This document shows, piece after piece, positions 52,977 to 62,144 of a stretch of DNA of 64,000 nt. The DNA lies in NCBI RefSeq assembly GCF_014203595.1, contig NZ_JACHJK010000003.1:558001-622000 (forward strand), in the 5' to 3' direction. Under the pieces are notes generated by a model that saw nothing but the letters and a program-made list of their open reading frames with translations, made no database searches and had not been told where the DNA came from. Position numbers and translations under genes: made by a program. Position 1 is the first letter of the stretch; the number at the start of each line of letters is the position of its first letter. The stretch is from Streptomyces echinatus (lineage in GTDB: Bacteria; Actinomycetota; Actinomycetes; Streptomycetales; Streptomycetaceae).

Positions 52977-53758
52977 GGATCGTCGCTGCCCCGGTCATGC
53001 CGGTGAGCGGGGCGGGGGGGGGCTTGCCGGTTACCGGTTCCGGGCTGGTAGCGGGTGGGGGTGTCGCGGAGGTGGTGATCGGGGCCGCGCAGGAACAGGG
53101 CGTCCAGAATTCGGACAGCCCCGGCACGATCATGGACGACAAGTTCGCCTCCACCGACGCCGGTCGTGTCCTGCTGGAAGCCGACCTCCCGCTCAAGCAC
53201 GACTGCTACAAGGCGATGGATCCCAAGACCGATGTCGGCAAAGCCGCCTGGGACGGCCTGGCCAAGGTCAACGGCTGGCCGTGCCTGCATCACCAAGCCG
53301 GAGTACGCCGACCTGCGCCGCGTCTACACCGCCCGTGTCGCCGCGGAATGGATCTGGCAGCAGGACGCCCGGCAGGCCACCGACTACCGCAAGATCATCA
53401 ACAGCAACGACGTCAAGCGGTGGCCGCTGCGTGCACCCCACCAAGGCTGGAAGAAGACCGACGTCTTCAACAGATACGTCAAGATCTTCAAGGAAGGCGA
53501 GTTCAACAGCGCGGGCAAGAGCGACGACGGTGGCGGGACGCCTACCCCGACACCCACCTCGACGCCGACGCCGACTTCGACCGGCGCGGGCTAGCCGAGC
53601 CGAGCGACAACCCGTCAACACCGGCACCCAGCCGCTCCCGGACCGTCGGCGGCGACGAGCCCCCCGTCGGCCCGATGGCAGGCATTGCCACCGCGGCGCT
53701 CGCCGCCGGCGCGGCCATGGTGTGGTGGGTGCGCCGACGACGCACCAGCAGCAGCTAG
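52977..53758 (+). pseudogene. Degraded secreted/cell-wall-anchored protein
   Basis: Consecutive pieces lie in different frames: FASTDAGRVLLEADLPLKHD and MDPKTDVGKAAWDGLAKVNG in one, YADLRRVYTARVAAEWIWQQ and YRKIINSNDVKRWPLRAPHQ in another, then a Thr/Pro-rich linker and a tail of GPMAGIATAALAAGAAMVWW with RRRR, like a sortase-anchored protein's membrane anchor. The sorting motif itself is not in frame (only LPD lies upstream of VGGDE, in another frame). An octamer G run near 53012 and at least one shift near 53285 break it. Confidence 0.6.
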
Positions 53759-54006
53759 CCGGGCCCTGCGCTCACGACAGCGCCTGAGTGAACCGACGGC
53801 CCCGCCTCCCCGTCGCCGGGGTGCGGGGCCGTCGCACCGAGCCGTCCCGTGGCGGCCCAGCGGGTCAGTTGGCCTGACGGACAGGTCAAGCCCCTGGTGG
53901 GGTGACGAAGGAGCGGTCAAGGCCCGAAGGCCGGAACTCCCCACCTGGGCCGCGCGCCGTCCGGATGCCGAAGCAGGCCTCCAGCCGCTCGCTGTCGCGC
54001 TGGACG
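53759..54006. other. Intergenic stretch, no gene seen
   Basis: About 250 bases between the pseudogene and the convergent DUF4232 gene. No hairpin or frame was convincing. Confidence 0.4.
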
Positions 54007-54564
54007 TCAGTCGAAGAGCGCGTTGTCGATGTTGTCCTGCCAGTAGGTGACCGTTGCGGCGCTGTTGAAGTAGGTTCCGCCCGCGGGCAGTTGCAGCGTC
54101 TTCTCGACGCCGACCGAGCCGTTCATCGCCCGGTTGGAGAAGAGCACACCGAGCGTCTTCGCCGTATGGCCTTCGCTGCCCTCGGGCGTGGAGGTCGTGA
54201 TGCCCGCGTAGGCGGACTCACCCGGAGCGAGGGTGACCACCGCCTGCGGGACGGTGCTGTCGTTCCACGCCACGGCCGCCTGGGCGTCGGCACCGGCCCT
54301 GAGGTAGGGGGCGCCGTAGGCATAGCACGGCTGGGTACCCGTGTTGGTGGCCTTGAGCAGCAGGTGGTTGACGGGCCGCGTCACCGGGGTGACCGTCAAC
54401 CGGGTGTGGGCGGTGGAACAGGTGGTGATCGCGGTGGCCTTGGATGTTTTGGCGGGGGCGCCCGCGGCCGACTGGGCTGCCGCCAGTTGCCCGGTCAGCG
54501 CCAGCGCGGCGACGAGCACGGACGGAGCCGCGGCACGGGTGGTGAGGCGATTGAACATGCGCAT
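54007..54564 (-). CDS. Secreted DUF4232 protein
   Basis: About 185 residues. A signal peptide (RAAAPSVLVAALALTGQLAA) is followed by a DUF4232 domain: TCSTAHTRLTVTPV, HLLLKATNTGTQPCYAYGAP and VVTLAPGESAYAGI, with the conserved cysteine pair. DUF4232 proteins are secreted and of unknown role. The weak ribosome site before ATG 54564 leaves the start slightly uncertain. A second DUF4232 protein lies at 61 kb. Confidence 0.83.
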   Translation of the reverse strand: MRMFNRLTTRAAAPSVLVAALALTGQLAAAQSAAGAPAKTSKATAITTCSTAHTRLTVTPVTRPVNHLLLKATNTGTQPCYAYGAPYLRAGADAQAAVAWNDSTVPQAVVTLAPGESAYAGITTSTPEGSEGHTAKTLGVLFSNRAMNGSVGVEKTLQLPAGGTYFNSAATVTYWQDNIDNALFD

Positions 54565-55145
54565 GGATGAACTGCTTTCTGTGCAGGGGTGTGGAGTGTG
54601 TGTGGTGCCCGGCAAGGGATCGCCCGGGATCCGTGGCGCCGGTTCCGCGGAAACGGAGCGGTCCGGGGCGCGTGGTGCCGGATGCACGGACGAGCGTCCT
54701 GGGCGGGATCTACGTCCTGGACGAGCCGACCACCGGCGAGGCGTCACCGCGGTGGTGGCGGCCTGACCGGACGGATCAACCCTGCGGCGCCGGTCGTCCC
54801 AGCCGCCAGCCCGAGGGGCGTTTCCGGGACGCTGGAACGGTGGAATGGCGCGTGACCTGCGACGACGTATGTCGTCTGGAACGCCGCACGGAATACGGCG
54901 CGGAGTGCCGCATGGAATGCCGCACGAAGTAGAACAGCCGCAGGACCGTGTCAGTGGTGAGGGCTCGTTCCGCTGTGGCGCGGAGGCGTCGGGCGGCGAG
55001 GGCAGCGTCGCGATCCGTGCCGCCAGTTCCTACCAGGCCACCACCCGGCCCCGCGGCCCGCATGACCGGCGTCGTCCCCGGCCGACGGCACGGTGCGGCG
55101 TACCGGCTGCTTCAGGCCGGGGTGGACGGGGTGTCGTCGCCGTGG
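54565..55145. other. Gene-poor interval with ATPase scrap
   Basis: About 580 bases. At 54695-54745 the plus strand reads GGIYVLDEPTTGEASPRWW, matching the Walker B region of UvrA-like proteins (YVLDEPTTGLH). It breaks off on both sides. Downstream there is only a repeated, low-complexity arginine-rich frame. Confidence 0.5.
54695..54745 (+). pseudogene. UvrA-like ABC ATPase Walker B scrap
   Basis: 17 codons, LGGIYVLDEPTTGEASP, resemble the conserved UvrA/DrrC-type LDEPTTGL segment, one of the most diagnostic motifs of that family. Surrounding sequence does not continue it. Chance similarity is possible. Confidence 0.4.
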
Positions 55146-56405
55146 TCATGGCTGTGCCGGGAAGTCCACCACGCTGAGGTAGAGGGGCATTTCGTTGTTC
55201 GCGGACGTGTGTCCGTGCGCGGGTGGGGTGATCTTCGCCGGCTTGCCGCCGAGCACGTCGTCGACGGAGGTGGACAGGGTTCCCCGGAGGGACATCGACG
55301 CGAAGACGAAGGGAAGACCGTCGGAGGCGAGCGGGTCGGGGCCGTTCATGACCTGGAAGTGCAGGTGCGGGGCGGTGGTGTTGCCCGAGTTGCCGAGCTC
55401 TCCGATCTGCGTTCCGGCCTTCACCTTCTGGCCGGCTTCGACCCTGTGCTTCACGGAGCCGGGGGCGAGATGGGCGTAGAGGACGTACTCGCCGGTCGGC
55501 AGCCTTTCGACGACGTGATTTCCGGCGTAGTCGTTCAGGGGCAGGTTCGCCGGGGCCTGGCCCGGGGTGGCGTTGGGCAGGTCGTCGACGACGGAGACGA
55601 TCTCCCCGTCCGCCGCCGCTCGCACGGGAACGCCGTAGTAGGGGTAGCTGTGCACCCGGTCCGACGGGCCGGTGGACAGGCGCTGCTTCGAGTCGAGGCG
55701 GACGAAGTCGATGGCGAACCGCTCCGCGAACCGGGCGGTCCCGTTCAGTGGGGACGACGCGCCGCGGTGCGGCGTGACCTGCGCGCAGCAGCCGTTGCCG
55801 TCCAGCCAGCCGGGCCCGGCCAGCGGTGAGCGCAGCGCGACGGGGTGGCGGTCGGGGACCGTAGTGGGCGCGACCGACTCCGTGACCTTGCGGGGGATGA
55901 CGCTGACGGCCTTGGGATAGGTGACGGAGAGGGAGTGCCGCAGCCTCAGTGGCAGGGAGACGCCGCCGGGGACGGTGGCGTCGATCCAGACCCGGCCCTG
56001 TCGACCGGGTGACAGCGTGCTGGTCGCGGGCGCGTCCGCCGGGGAGCCCGAGGGGCGGAAGTGCGACGTGAGCGCGGTGCCGGTGAGTTTCAGCAGCGTG
56101 CGCCCGTCGCTCGCGTCCTGGACGGAGACACCGGTCAGGTTGGCCGGCAGCGGGCTCTCGTTGACGAGCGTGAGTTCGTAGGCGAGGTGTGTCTTGCCGT
56201 CCGTACCGCGGACGGCGATGGGGGTGGTCGTGGCGGATGCGGTCACCGGCGTGACGGCGTCATGGCCGTCAGGCGCTGTCGCCGTCGGCATCGGATCCCG
56301 GGCATCGGTGCCGATGGCCGGCTGCGCCGAGCAGGCGCTCGTTCCCACTGCGAGTACGACGGCCACTGCCGCACCCGTCGATTTGGAGTGGTTTTTTCGC
56401 TTCAT
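55146..56405 (-). CDS. Lipoprotein M23-type peptidase
   Basis: About 419 residues. The start VAVVLAVGTSAC is a lipobox. The N-terminal part is beta-rich (TPIAVRGTDGKTHLAYELTL). The C-terminal half is an M23 (LytM-like) domain: FAIDFVRLD with the aspartate, PYYGVPVRAAADGEIV, HVVERLPTGEYVLYAHLAPG, and TTAPHLHFQVMNG with HxH. The first zinc histidine of the usual H-x3-D motif is not obvious, so activity is uncertain. An AT-rich inverted repeat overlaps the start region. Confidence 0.83.
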   Translation of the reverse strand: MKRKNHSKSTGAAVAVVLAVGTSACSAQPAIGTDARDPMPTATAPDGHDAVTPVTASATTTPIAVRGTDGKTHLAYELTLVNESPLPANLTGVSVQDASDGRTLLKLTGTALTSHFRPSGSPADAPATSTLSPGRQGRVWIDATVPGGVSLPLRLRHSLSVTYPKAVSVIPRKVTESVAPTTVPDRHPVALRSPLAGPGWLDGNGCCAQVTPHRGASSPLNGTARFAERFAIDFVRLDSKQRLSTGPSDRVHSYPYYGVPVRAAADGEIVSVVDDLPNATPGQAPANLPLNDYAGNHVVERLPTGEYVLYAHLAPGSVKHRVEAGQKVKAGTQIGELGNSGNTTAPHLHFQVMNGPDPLASDGLPFVFASMSLRGTLSTSVDDVLGGKPAKITPPAHGHTSANNEMPLYLSVVDFPAQP

Positions 56406-56406
56406 A

Positions 56407-56435
56407 TATTTATCGAACCTTGTGGGCGATAAATA
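56407..56435. promoter_or_regulatory. AT-rich 9-11-9 inverted repeat at M23 gene start
   Basis: TATTTATCG and CGATAAATA are separated by 11 bases and end one base from the M23 ATG. Such an AT-rich dyad is striking in this genome and may be an operator or block translation. No matching regulator gene lies nearby. Confidence 0.65.
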
Positions 56436-56510
56436 CGCAGCGCTCGTCTCCACGATGATCTGGTTCTTCGCGTTCCCGTACGGTGCTCGACCGCGTCCTG
56501 CGGGGCACCG

Positions 56511-57271
56511 TCAGTCCTTGTTCAGCGGCCGCAGCGTGACGAGTTCTGTGCCGTCGCAGTAGTGCACCGTGCCGCCCACGTGCACGTCGGCGAAGGCCCG
56601 GCAGTCGGACCTGCCCTCCCACAGCACCTCGTCGCCGGCGCGAACAGGACCAGGCGGCGGCCGTCCTGCCAGAACCCTGGGCCGACGGATCGCGCCCCGG
56701 GGCCCACTCCCTTGGGCCGGACCGTCCGGTCGTCTTCTGGCGCCGCGTCCAGGAGGCGGTCGGCCCGGCCGGGGGTGCGCACGACGGCCCGGGAACCGTC
56801 CGGGACGACGTACGCACCGGCCGCCAGCCGTTTCGCCGGCCGCAGCGTGCCGAAGTACGCATCGATCACGAGAGCACCCTTCTGGTCGGGCAGCACCATG
56901 CGGTAGTCGACGACCAGGAGGAGGATGCGGTTCCAGCGGCAGCCGGTGTACGGGGCGCGGCGCGCCTGCGGCTGGTCCCACACGAAGGTGCGGGGCCAGG
57001 CGCGGTCACCCGCTCCCGCATCCGTGCCCGAGGCGAGCACGGTGGCGCGACAACCGCCCTTCGTGGGCGCGGTGACCAGCACCGTCGGGCCGGCCCTGAC
57101 GGTGATCCGGTCGACGGTGCCGGCGGGCGGGCGCAGGGCCGGCACCCAGTACGGGCTTCCGTCGTCCGGCTCCACTCGGGCCACGTGGTCCACGGTCACC
57201 ACGTGCGGCGCGCCGTGGTCGTCGGCCCCGGGTTCCGGGCCGAGGGCGTCGGCCCGGCAGCCGTCCAGCAC
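56511..57271 (-). pseudogene. Frameshifted and 5'-truncated hypothetical protein
   Basis: The frame from GTG 57271 (VLDGCRADALGPEP...) lacks a signal or ribosome site and has a stop just upstream, so the start is lost. Mid-parts include VVDYRMVLPDQKGALVID. Near 56645 a single base seems missing: GRRLVLF ends, and the other frame continues DEVLWEGRSDCRAFADVHVG then GTVHYCDGTELVTLRPLN to the stop at 56511. The family is not recognised; a secreted, beta-rich protein is likely. Confidence 0.6.
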
Positions 57272-57644
57272 GCGGACGGGTGCCGGGGCGACGCGCGGTC
57301 AGCGCGAACCGTGACCGAGCCCGGTCCAACTGAGCCGAACCCGGACGTGGTGCTGGATGCCTCCGGCGATCAGATGGCGTTCCCAGAACGCAGTTACCGG
57401 CGCCCAGCCGTTTTCCCCGCTGCCCAGCCGTTTTCCCCGCTGCGGAGAGCGGAGGAGCCTGGCCGGGGCCCGTCGTACGTCGTCCCCGGCGGGCCGCATA
57501 CCGTCAGGCGTGAGCTGCGGAGGGGCCGGTCGTTCGAGGTCACGGGCCCCAGGACGGCGCCGGGCTCGCTGGGGTGAACGGCTGCTCCGCATCGGTGTCC
57601 GTCCTGCGGATGCCGGTCGGCGCGGTGTGAGACAGGCTGGAAAC
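57272..57644. other. Intergenic stretch with 20-bp duplication
   Basis: About 370 bases. A perfect 20-bp tandem duplication lies at 57402-57441. The right end carries the promoter of the peptidoglycan-binding gene. No gene seen. Confidence 0.5.
57402..57441. repeat. 20-bp perfect tandem duplication
   Basis: GCCCAGCCGTTTTCCCCGCT at 57402-57421 is followed directly by an identical copy (57422-57441). It is non-coding. A recent duplication or a paired regulatory site. Confidence 0.9.
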
Positions 57645-58466
57645 ATGCCTCTTACGTCGAAACTCTTCCGCGATGACCCGGCGCTGCAGAAGTGCCTGGT
57701 GTCCGACGCCGCTCATGTGACGCCCGGCTCCCAGGGCGATCACGTCACCAAGATCCAGGCCGCGCTCGTCACGCTGGGCGCGGGGGTGATAGCGCCTGAC
57801 GAGGTCGAGGGGATGTTCTACGGTCCGACGACGGTGCGGACGGTACTGGCCTTCAAGGGACCGCCGCGCAACATCCTGGGGCCCGGCCAGACGACGCCGG
57901 ACAACATCGTCGGGAAGAAGACGATCGCCGCGCTCGACAACGAGATCGTGGCGTTCGAGAACCGGCCACCGCCCGCCGTCGTCAGCCTGTTCGTCTCGCT
58001 GACCCACGAAGGGTCCCCGCACGACCACAGCACATGCCCGGTGGACACCAGCGGGCGCCTGGTCGACCACATGGCCACGCCGATCAACCCGGGCCTCGGC
58101 CGGAAGGTGAACATCGGCGGCGAAGGGGAAACCCGGTACCAGGGCTTCGAGGACTTCGTCACGGACACCGGCGTCGTCGGCGGACCGCCTCGCCCGCTGA
58201 CCGACACCATCGCGAGCAGCACGGCAACGGACATCGCACTGCGGTCCGCGCCCATCACCCCGCGCGGAGAGAGCGAGATCCGCAGGATCGCGGCGTCCGG
58301 CGCGCGCCTGACCATCGCCACGAACTCGTTCACGCTGCCGAAGATGGAGCAGATCGTGCAGCGGCTCGGCGGGGTCGTCATCGAACGCATCTCACTGCCG
58401 GACACCTCGGTCCCCGACGGACTCGGCTACCAGGTCCTGGTCGTCGTACTCCCCGTCAAGTTCTGA
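57645..58466 (+). CDS. Peptidoglycan-binding-domain-like protein
   Basis: 273 residues. Residues about 25-100 look like a PG_binding_1 domain: VTPGSQGDHVTKIQAALVTL, EGMFYGPTTVRTVLAFK and IVGKKTIAALDNEI. The rest is unassigned; PVDTSGRLVDHMATPINP and a C-terminal LGYQVLVVVLPVKF strand are notable. No signal peptide is visible, so the location is unclear. A GACAGGCT -10-like site precedes ATG 57645. Confidence 0.7.
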   Translation: MPLTSKLFRDDPALQKCLVSDAAHVTPGSQGDHVTKIQAALVTLGAGVIAPDEVEGMFYGPTTVRTVLAFKGPPRNILGPGQTTPDNIVGKKTIAALDNEIVAFENRPPPAVVSLFVSLTHEGSPHDHSTCPVDTSGRLVDHMATPINPGLGRKVNIGGEGETRYQGFEDFVTDTGVVGGPPRPLTDTIASSTATDIALRSAPITPRGESEIRRIAASGARLTIATNSFTLPKMEQIVQRLGGVVIERISLPDTSVPDGLGYQVLVVVLPVKF

Positions 58467-58575
58467 GGCGGCTGCTCCAGGCGTCGGGGTCCCAGAAGGT
58501 CTACGCCCGTTGGGAAGACCTCACGAGCATCGGACAGTTCGTGGACCCCGCCGCAGCCCCGTCTAGGCTCTCGGT

Positions 58576-59508
58576 ATGCAGCGCAGCGACGTCATGCGGG
58601 ACGACGGCACATGGGTGGGCCTGTCCCTGGACGTACAACACCGCCACCGGCCGGGACTGTGCGTGTTCACCGCCGGACCGCGGCTGCTGGTCTCCCGACT
58701 GTCGCGGCCCGTGTTGCTCGCCGTTGTCGAGGAGCAATACCAGGGCGTGGACTTCTGGCGCACCGACGAGTACCCCTCCTTCGTCCCGCCGTTGCGTGCC
58801 GATGTGGGGCGAGCCCTGGCAGGCAGCCCGCAACGATGGGCGCACCGCTTCGCGCGGTACCTCATCGACTCGCCGGACAGCCCGTTGCACGAGGGCCGGT
58901 GGCTGCTCTCGAGCGAGAGTCCGCTCCGGCGCCGGCGTCATGCCGACGCTTCGCATGCCGAGCACTGGAGCTCGATGCTCGTCGGCGGCCATCCGGACGG
59001 ATACATCGACTGGTTCGTCCATTCCGGTTCCTGGGAGGTCCTTCCGCTGCGGCCGATGCCCGATGCCGACGACGGCCGGGTCAAGGCGTACCGCAAGCAG
59101 GCCCGTGAAGGGACTCTCCCTCCTGTCCTGCTGTGGTGGGTCAGTGGCCTGGACTGCCATCTGATCCTGGACGGTCACGCGCGGCTCGCCGCGGCCATCG
59201 CCGAATCCGTCGAGCCTCCGCTGCTCCAGTTGCACCGCACGGTGCCGCGTGATGACCTGGCCGCGCGCATCAATGAGGCCGTGGGCTTCTACGAGTACGA
59301 ACTGGCACGCTTCGCCGGACTTCGCGCTGTCCACGGCCCCACCGTGCCGGACGGCGCCGCCACCGCGGGCCCACAGCTCGTCCGCCTCCTCCACGACCTG
59401 AACACCGCGGAACAGCCCACCTGGGCCTGGCCGCTGCCCGGCGGGGAGGACCAGTGGCGCCGCATCGCACGCGAGGTGACAGGCGATCAGGACTGGCCCC
59501 GTTGCTGA
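58576..59508 (+). CDS. Hypothetical protein with ParB-like motif
   Basis: 310 residues. The N-terminal 60 are beta-rich (GLSLDVQHRHRPGLCVFTAG). A central segment LDCHLILDGHARLAAAIAES resembles the D-G-x-H/x-R loop of ParB/sulfiredoxin-like nucleotide-binding proteins. ATG 58576 follows a TAGGCT -10 box by six bases (probably leaderless). No family can be named with confidence. Confidence 0.58.
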   Translation: MQRSDVMRDDGTWVGLSLDVQHRHRPGLCVFTAGPRLLVSRLSRPVLLAVVEEQYQGVDFWRTDEYPSFVPPLRADVGRALAGSPQRWAHRFARYLIDSPDSPLHEGRWLLSSESPLRRRRHADASHAEHWSSMLVGGHPDGYIDWFVHSGSWEVLPLRPMPDADDGRVKAYRKQAREGTLPPVLLWWVSGLDCHLILDGHARLAAAIAESVEPPLLQLHRTVPRDDLAARINEAVGFYEYELARFAGLRAVHGPTVPDGAATAGPQLVRLLHDLNTAEQPTWAWPLPGGEDQWRRIAREVTGDQDWPRC

Positions 59509-59787
59509 GCCCTGCTCCAAACGCTTCCGCTCACCGCTGACCGCCACGTCCGGACACAGGGTGAGTGCTCGGGCGGCCTGATCGCTTCGGCGTAGCAGCG
59601 ATGCAGTCTGGACAACGGACGGCACGGTGCGCACACGTGGGTGGCGCGGGAACAGCCGGCCGGCTGGTGCAGGCGGTGGCCTCGCACGTGCTCGCGTCAC
59701 GAGCGCACGGGAAATGACTTGAGCGAGGCGGTGCCCCGGCGGTACTTTCGCGGTGGACCGTGAAGTCGTCGTATGGAGGTGAGACCC

Positions 59788-59841
59788 GTGAACACAGTTA
59801 CCCATGGGTGCTCCCTCAACCCGTCACGGTCCGGCGGCTGA
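59788..59841 (+). CDS. 17-residue leader ORF
   Basis: GTG 59788 has GGAGG at 59775-59779, an optimal eight-base spacing. The frame VNTVTHGCSLNPSRSGG stops 55 bases before the acetyltransferase ATG. Its strong site and position suggest a regulatory upstream ORF; no protein function is implied. Confidence 0.5.
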   Translation: MNTVTHGCSLNPSRSGG

Positions 59842-59854
59842 CGTTCGGTGTCGC

Positions 59855-59883
59855 CAGGAGCGCCTGAGATCGAGGCACTCCTG
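59855..59883 (+). promoter_or_regulatory. Leader hairpin abutting the GNAT ribosome site
   Basis: CAGGAG-C-GCCT and AGGC-A-CTCCTG pair with one mismatch around the loop GAGATCG. Its right arm ends next to GAGGGAG, the ribosome site of the acetyltransferase, so it could control that site. Confidence 0.6.
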
Positions 59884-59896
59884 GAGGGAGACTCCG

Positions 59897-60688
59897 ATGA
59901 ATGCAAAGCCTTTCGCATCCGGCCTGAGCGAGAACGCGGTGGTGATCACGCGCGTCGCGGACAGGCAATGGCATGCCCTGGATGACGACCTGGTGGTCGG
60001 CCGGGGGCATGCGGAACACCGGCCCGACGGACGCTTGTTCGTCAGTATCGACGCCTGGCACGACGCCGCCTTCGACCGGCTCGCCGAGGTGATGCCGGCT
60101 CAGCTGCCGGCGCCGCTGTACACGGTGGTCGACGAAGCCGACGCCGAGCTGACGGCCGGCTGGCGGCGGGCCGGTTTCACGGTCCGGCGCCGTGAGTGGG
60201 AGTACGTCGTGCCGACCGACCCGCAGGTCACGGGGCTCGAAGCGGTCCTGCCGCCTTCGGGCGTGACGATCGTGCCCGCCGGCCGGGCGGACGAAGGTCT
60301 GCTGCGGGCGGTGGACCGCGCGATCCGTGACGAGGTCGAGGCGAGCGTCGGGTGGCAGTCGATGCCCGCGGAGGTGATTCCCCGCCCCGAGGGCGACACC
60401 GTCGTCGACCCGTCGAAGTACGCGGTGGCCGCGGGGCCTCAGGGTTACCTGGGTCTGATCCGGGTGGTGAGGGCGAAGCGGCCACGCATCGGGCTGGTCG
60501 CGGTCCGGGCCGGCGAACAGCGCCGCGGCATCGCGCGGGCGCTGCTCGCCCACGCGCTGGGGACGCTGCACCGCTCCGGATGCGCCGCGGCCTGGACCGA
60601 AGTGAACGAGTCCAACCAGGCGGCCTCGGCGCTGTTCGAGGGCGTCGGCGCCCGGCCGGTGAGCAGCAATCTGGAGCTGGTGCGATGA
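59897..60688 (+). CDS. GNAT-family N-acetyltransferase
   Basis: About 263 residues, with a short N-terminal domain (residues 1-120) and a GNAT domain. The acetyl-CoA loop reads [20 protein letters not shown] and the fold ends with [20 protein letters not shown], then [23 protein letters not shown] lies before ATG 59897. Its stop overlaps the infA start (ATGA), so translation of the two genes is coupled. Leader elements suggest regulated translation. Substrate unknown. Confidence 0.86.
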   Translation: MNAKPFASGLSENAVVITRVADRQWHALDDDLVVGRGHAEHRPDGRLFVSIDAWHDAAFDRLAEVMPAQLPAPLYTVVDEADAELTAGWRRAGFTVRRREWEYVVPTDPQVTGLEAVLPPSGVTIVPAGRADEGLLRAVDRAIRDEVEASVGWQSMPAEVIPRPEGDTVVDPSKYAVAAGPQGYLGLIRVVRAKRPRIGLVAVRAGEQRRGIARALLAHALGTLHRSGCAAAWTEVNESNQAASALFEGVGARPVSSNLELVR

Positions 60689-60909
60689 CGAGGAACAAGA
60701 ACGTCATCGAAGTCGAGGGCAGGGTCGTCGAGTGCCTGCGCAGCGCCATGTTCACCGTGGAGCTCGAGAACGGCCATCAGGTGCTCGCGCACATCAGCGG
60801 GAAGATCCGCAAGAACTACATCAAGATCATGCTGGAGGACCGGGTGCTGGTGGAACTCCCGCCGTACGACCTGACGCGCGGCCGGATCGTCTTCCGGTAC
60901 CGGAACTAG
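60685..60909 (+). CDS. infA: Translation initiation factor IF-1 paralogue
   Basis: 74 residues, a near-complete IF-1 S1 domain: [20 protein letters not shown], then [20 protein letters not shown] and [17 protein letters not shown], the standard IF-1 layout. The housekeeping infA normally sits with rpmJ and rpsM; this copy stands beside an acetyltransferase with overlapping start and stop (ATGA), so it is a second gene. A strong terminator follows. Confidence 0.93.
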   Translation: MTRNKNVIEVEGRVVECLRSAMFTVELENGHQVLAHISGKIRKNYIKIMLEDRVLVELPPYDLTRGRIVFRYRN

Positions 60910-60942
60910 CGCCGGTCGGCACCTTCCGCGGTTGCTGATCCC

Positions 60943-60977
60943 GGGCCCCGGTCACGTCGTTCTGGTGACCGGGGCCC
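60943..60977 (+). terminator. Terminator of the GNAT-infA operon
   Basis: GGGCCCCGGTCAC and GTGACCGGGGCCC form a perfect 13-bp stem with a nine-base loop, 33 bases after the infA stop. Confidence 0.85.
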
Positions 60978-61059
60978 CGATGGCGGCTCGCACAGGCAGT
61001 CTCCCGGTAGCCGGCGTCGGCTACGGCCACCTCGACCAGCGATACTCACCGACGTGTCG

Positions 61060-61767
61060 TCAGAAGTCGTACGGCTTTGCGGTGTTCCAGTTCAGCACAT
61101 CGGCCTCGTTCCAGCTGAACTGCGGCTTCTGGCCCTTGAGGTCGACCGAGTAGAAGGGGCCGGTGCGACCGTCCGCACCACGCAGCGCGAGGGCGAACGA
61201 CTGCGCCGTGTGGTTCTTGGAGCCGTAGTCGAAGAGGTTCACCGCGCTGTATACCTTGTCTCCGGGTCGGAGCGTGATGTGCTTGTCGCCGCCCGGGTTG
61301 TCCTTCTTCGAGTGCGGCAGTGCGGCGCCGTCGACGTCGCCGAGCTTCACGGCCGGGTACGAGGTGACCCAGCACGGCTTGGTGCCCTCGTTCGACGCGG
61401 TGATCAGCAGGTGGTCGCCCTGCTGACCGGCGAACCGGTGCACCGCAGTGAGCAGCATCTCGTCTCCGCGGCACTGCTGGGCGTCGGCCGTCGTGCTCGC
61501 ATTCGCGCCATCGCCCGTCCCTCCCGAGGCGGTCGCCGAGCGCTTCCCCTCCTTGGTGTCACCACCGCTGTCGGCCTGCTTCCCGCTGCTCTTGCCGTCC
61601 CCGTGAGACACGGACAGGCTCTGCGCGGTATCGGCGACGCGGTCGCCGCCCGCCGCCTTCGAGTCGTCGTCGGTGCCGCCGCAGGCGGTCAGGCCCAGCG
61701 CCAGCGCGGCCGTGACGGCGGCCAGGGCGGCGGAACGGGCGGTACGGCGGGCACGTAACGTGGTCAT
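61060..61767 (-). CDS. DUF4232 lipoprotein
   Basis: About 235 residues. The lipobox is ALALGLTAC. A low-complexity linker (GGDTKEGKRSATASGGTGDG) follows, then DUF4232: CRGDEMLLTAVHRFAGQQGD, HLLITASNEGTKPCWVTSYP and HITLRPGDKVYSAVNL, with the conserved cysteines. GGGAG precedes ATG 61767. It is anchored to the outer membrane face; its function is unknown. Confidence 0.88.
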   Translation of the reverse strand: MTTLRARRTARSAALAAVTAALALGLTACGGTDDDSKAAGGDRVADTAQSLSVSHGDGKSSGKQADSGGDTKEGKRSATASGGTGDGANASTTADAQQCRGDEMLLTAVHRFAGQQGDHLLITASNEGTKPCWVTSYPAVKLGDVDGAALPHSKKDNPGGDKHITLRPGDKVYSAVNLFDYGSKNHTAQSFALALRGADGRTGPFYSVDLKGQKPQFSWNEADVLNWNTAKPYDF

Positions 61768-62144
61768 GATGAAGACTCCCTGAGGGTCCGTCGGGATGCG
61801 GCGCCTCCCCCTGTTTCTGTCGGGGCGACCGGCCGCATCGGCTGTTTCACTGCGCTCCATGAGATGGCGCTGCGGTGGGAGTTGTTCCCCCGGGTTTGTC
61901 CGCATTCGGTAACAGGGCAACCGCGCGCAGCCGCACCAGTGGTGACACCGTGTCCGTCGGATTTGCGGTACTTCCGGCCGCTGCGGCTCAGGGAAGGGCA
62001 TCGGGTGCTTCCACCGCCCGCGCCAGGACAAGAGCCCGGCGATGCCATTGCCGACAGAGCGGTGGCCGGCGGCATGGAATGAATATGGCCTGCTGATGCC
62101 CGAACAGCGGGTCCGGGTCGGCGGGACTATGACGGTACGGCGCC
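61768..62144. other. Intergenic stretch, no gene seen
   Basis: About 380 bases between the two lipoprotein genes. No convincing frame or hairpin; presumably holds the DUF4232 promoter. Confidence 0.4.

Larger units (their letters stand above)
59509..59896. other. Leader region of the GNAT-infA operon
   Basis: About 390 bases. It contains the short leader ORF (59788-59841) and the hairpin (59855-59883) upstream of the acetyltransferase. The left half has no convincing gene. Confidence 0.5.

Noticed and set aside
53019..53036. LPVTG sortase motif
   Set aside because: It appears in a low-complexity frame right after a G run and is followed by no charged tail at the expected place, so it is more likely chance.
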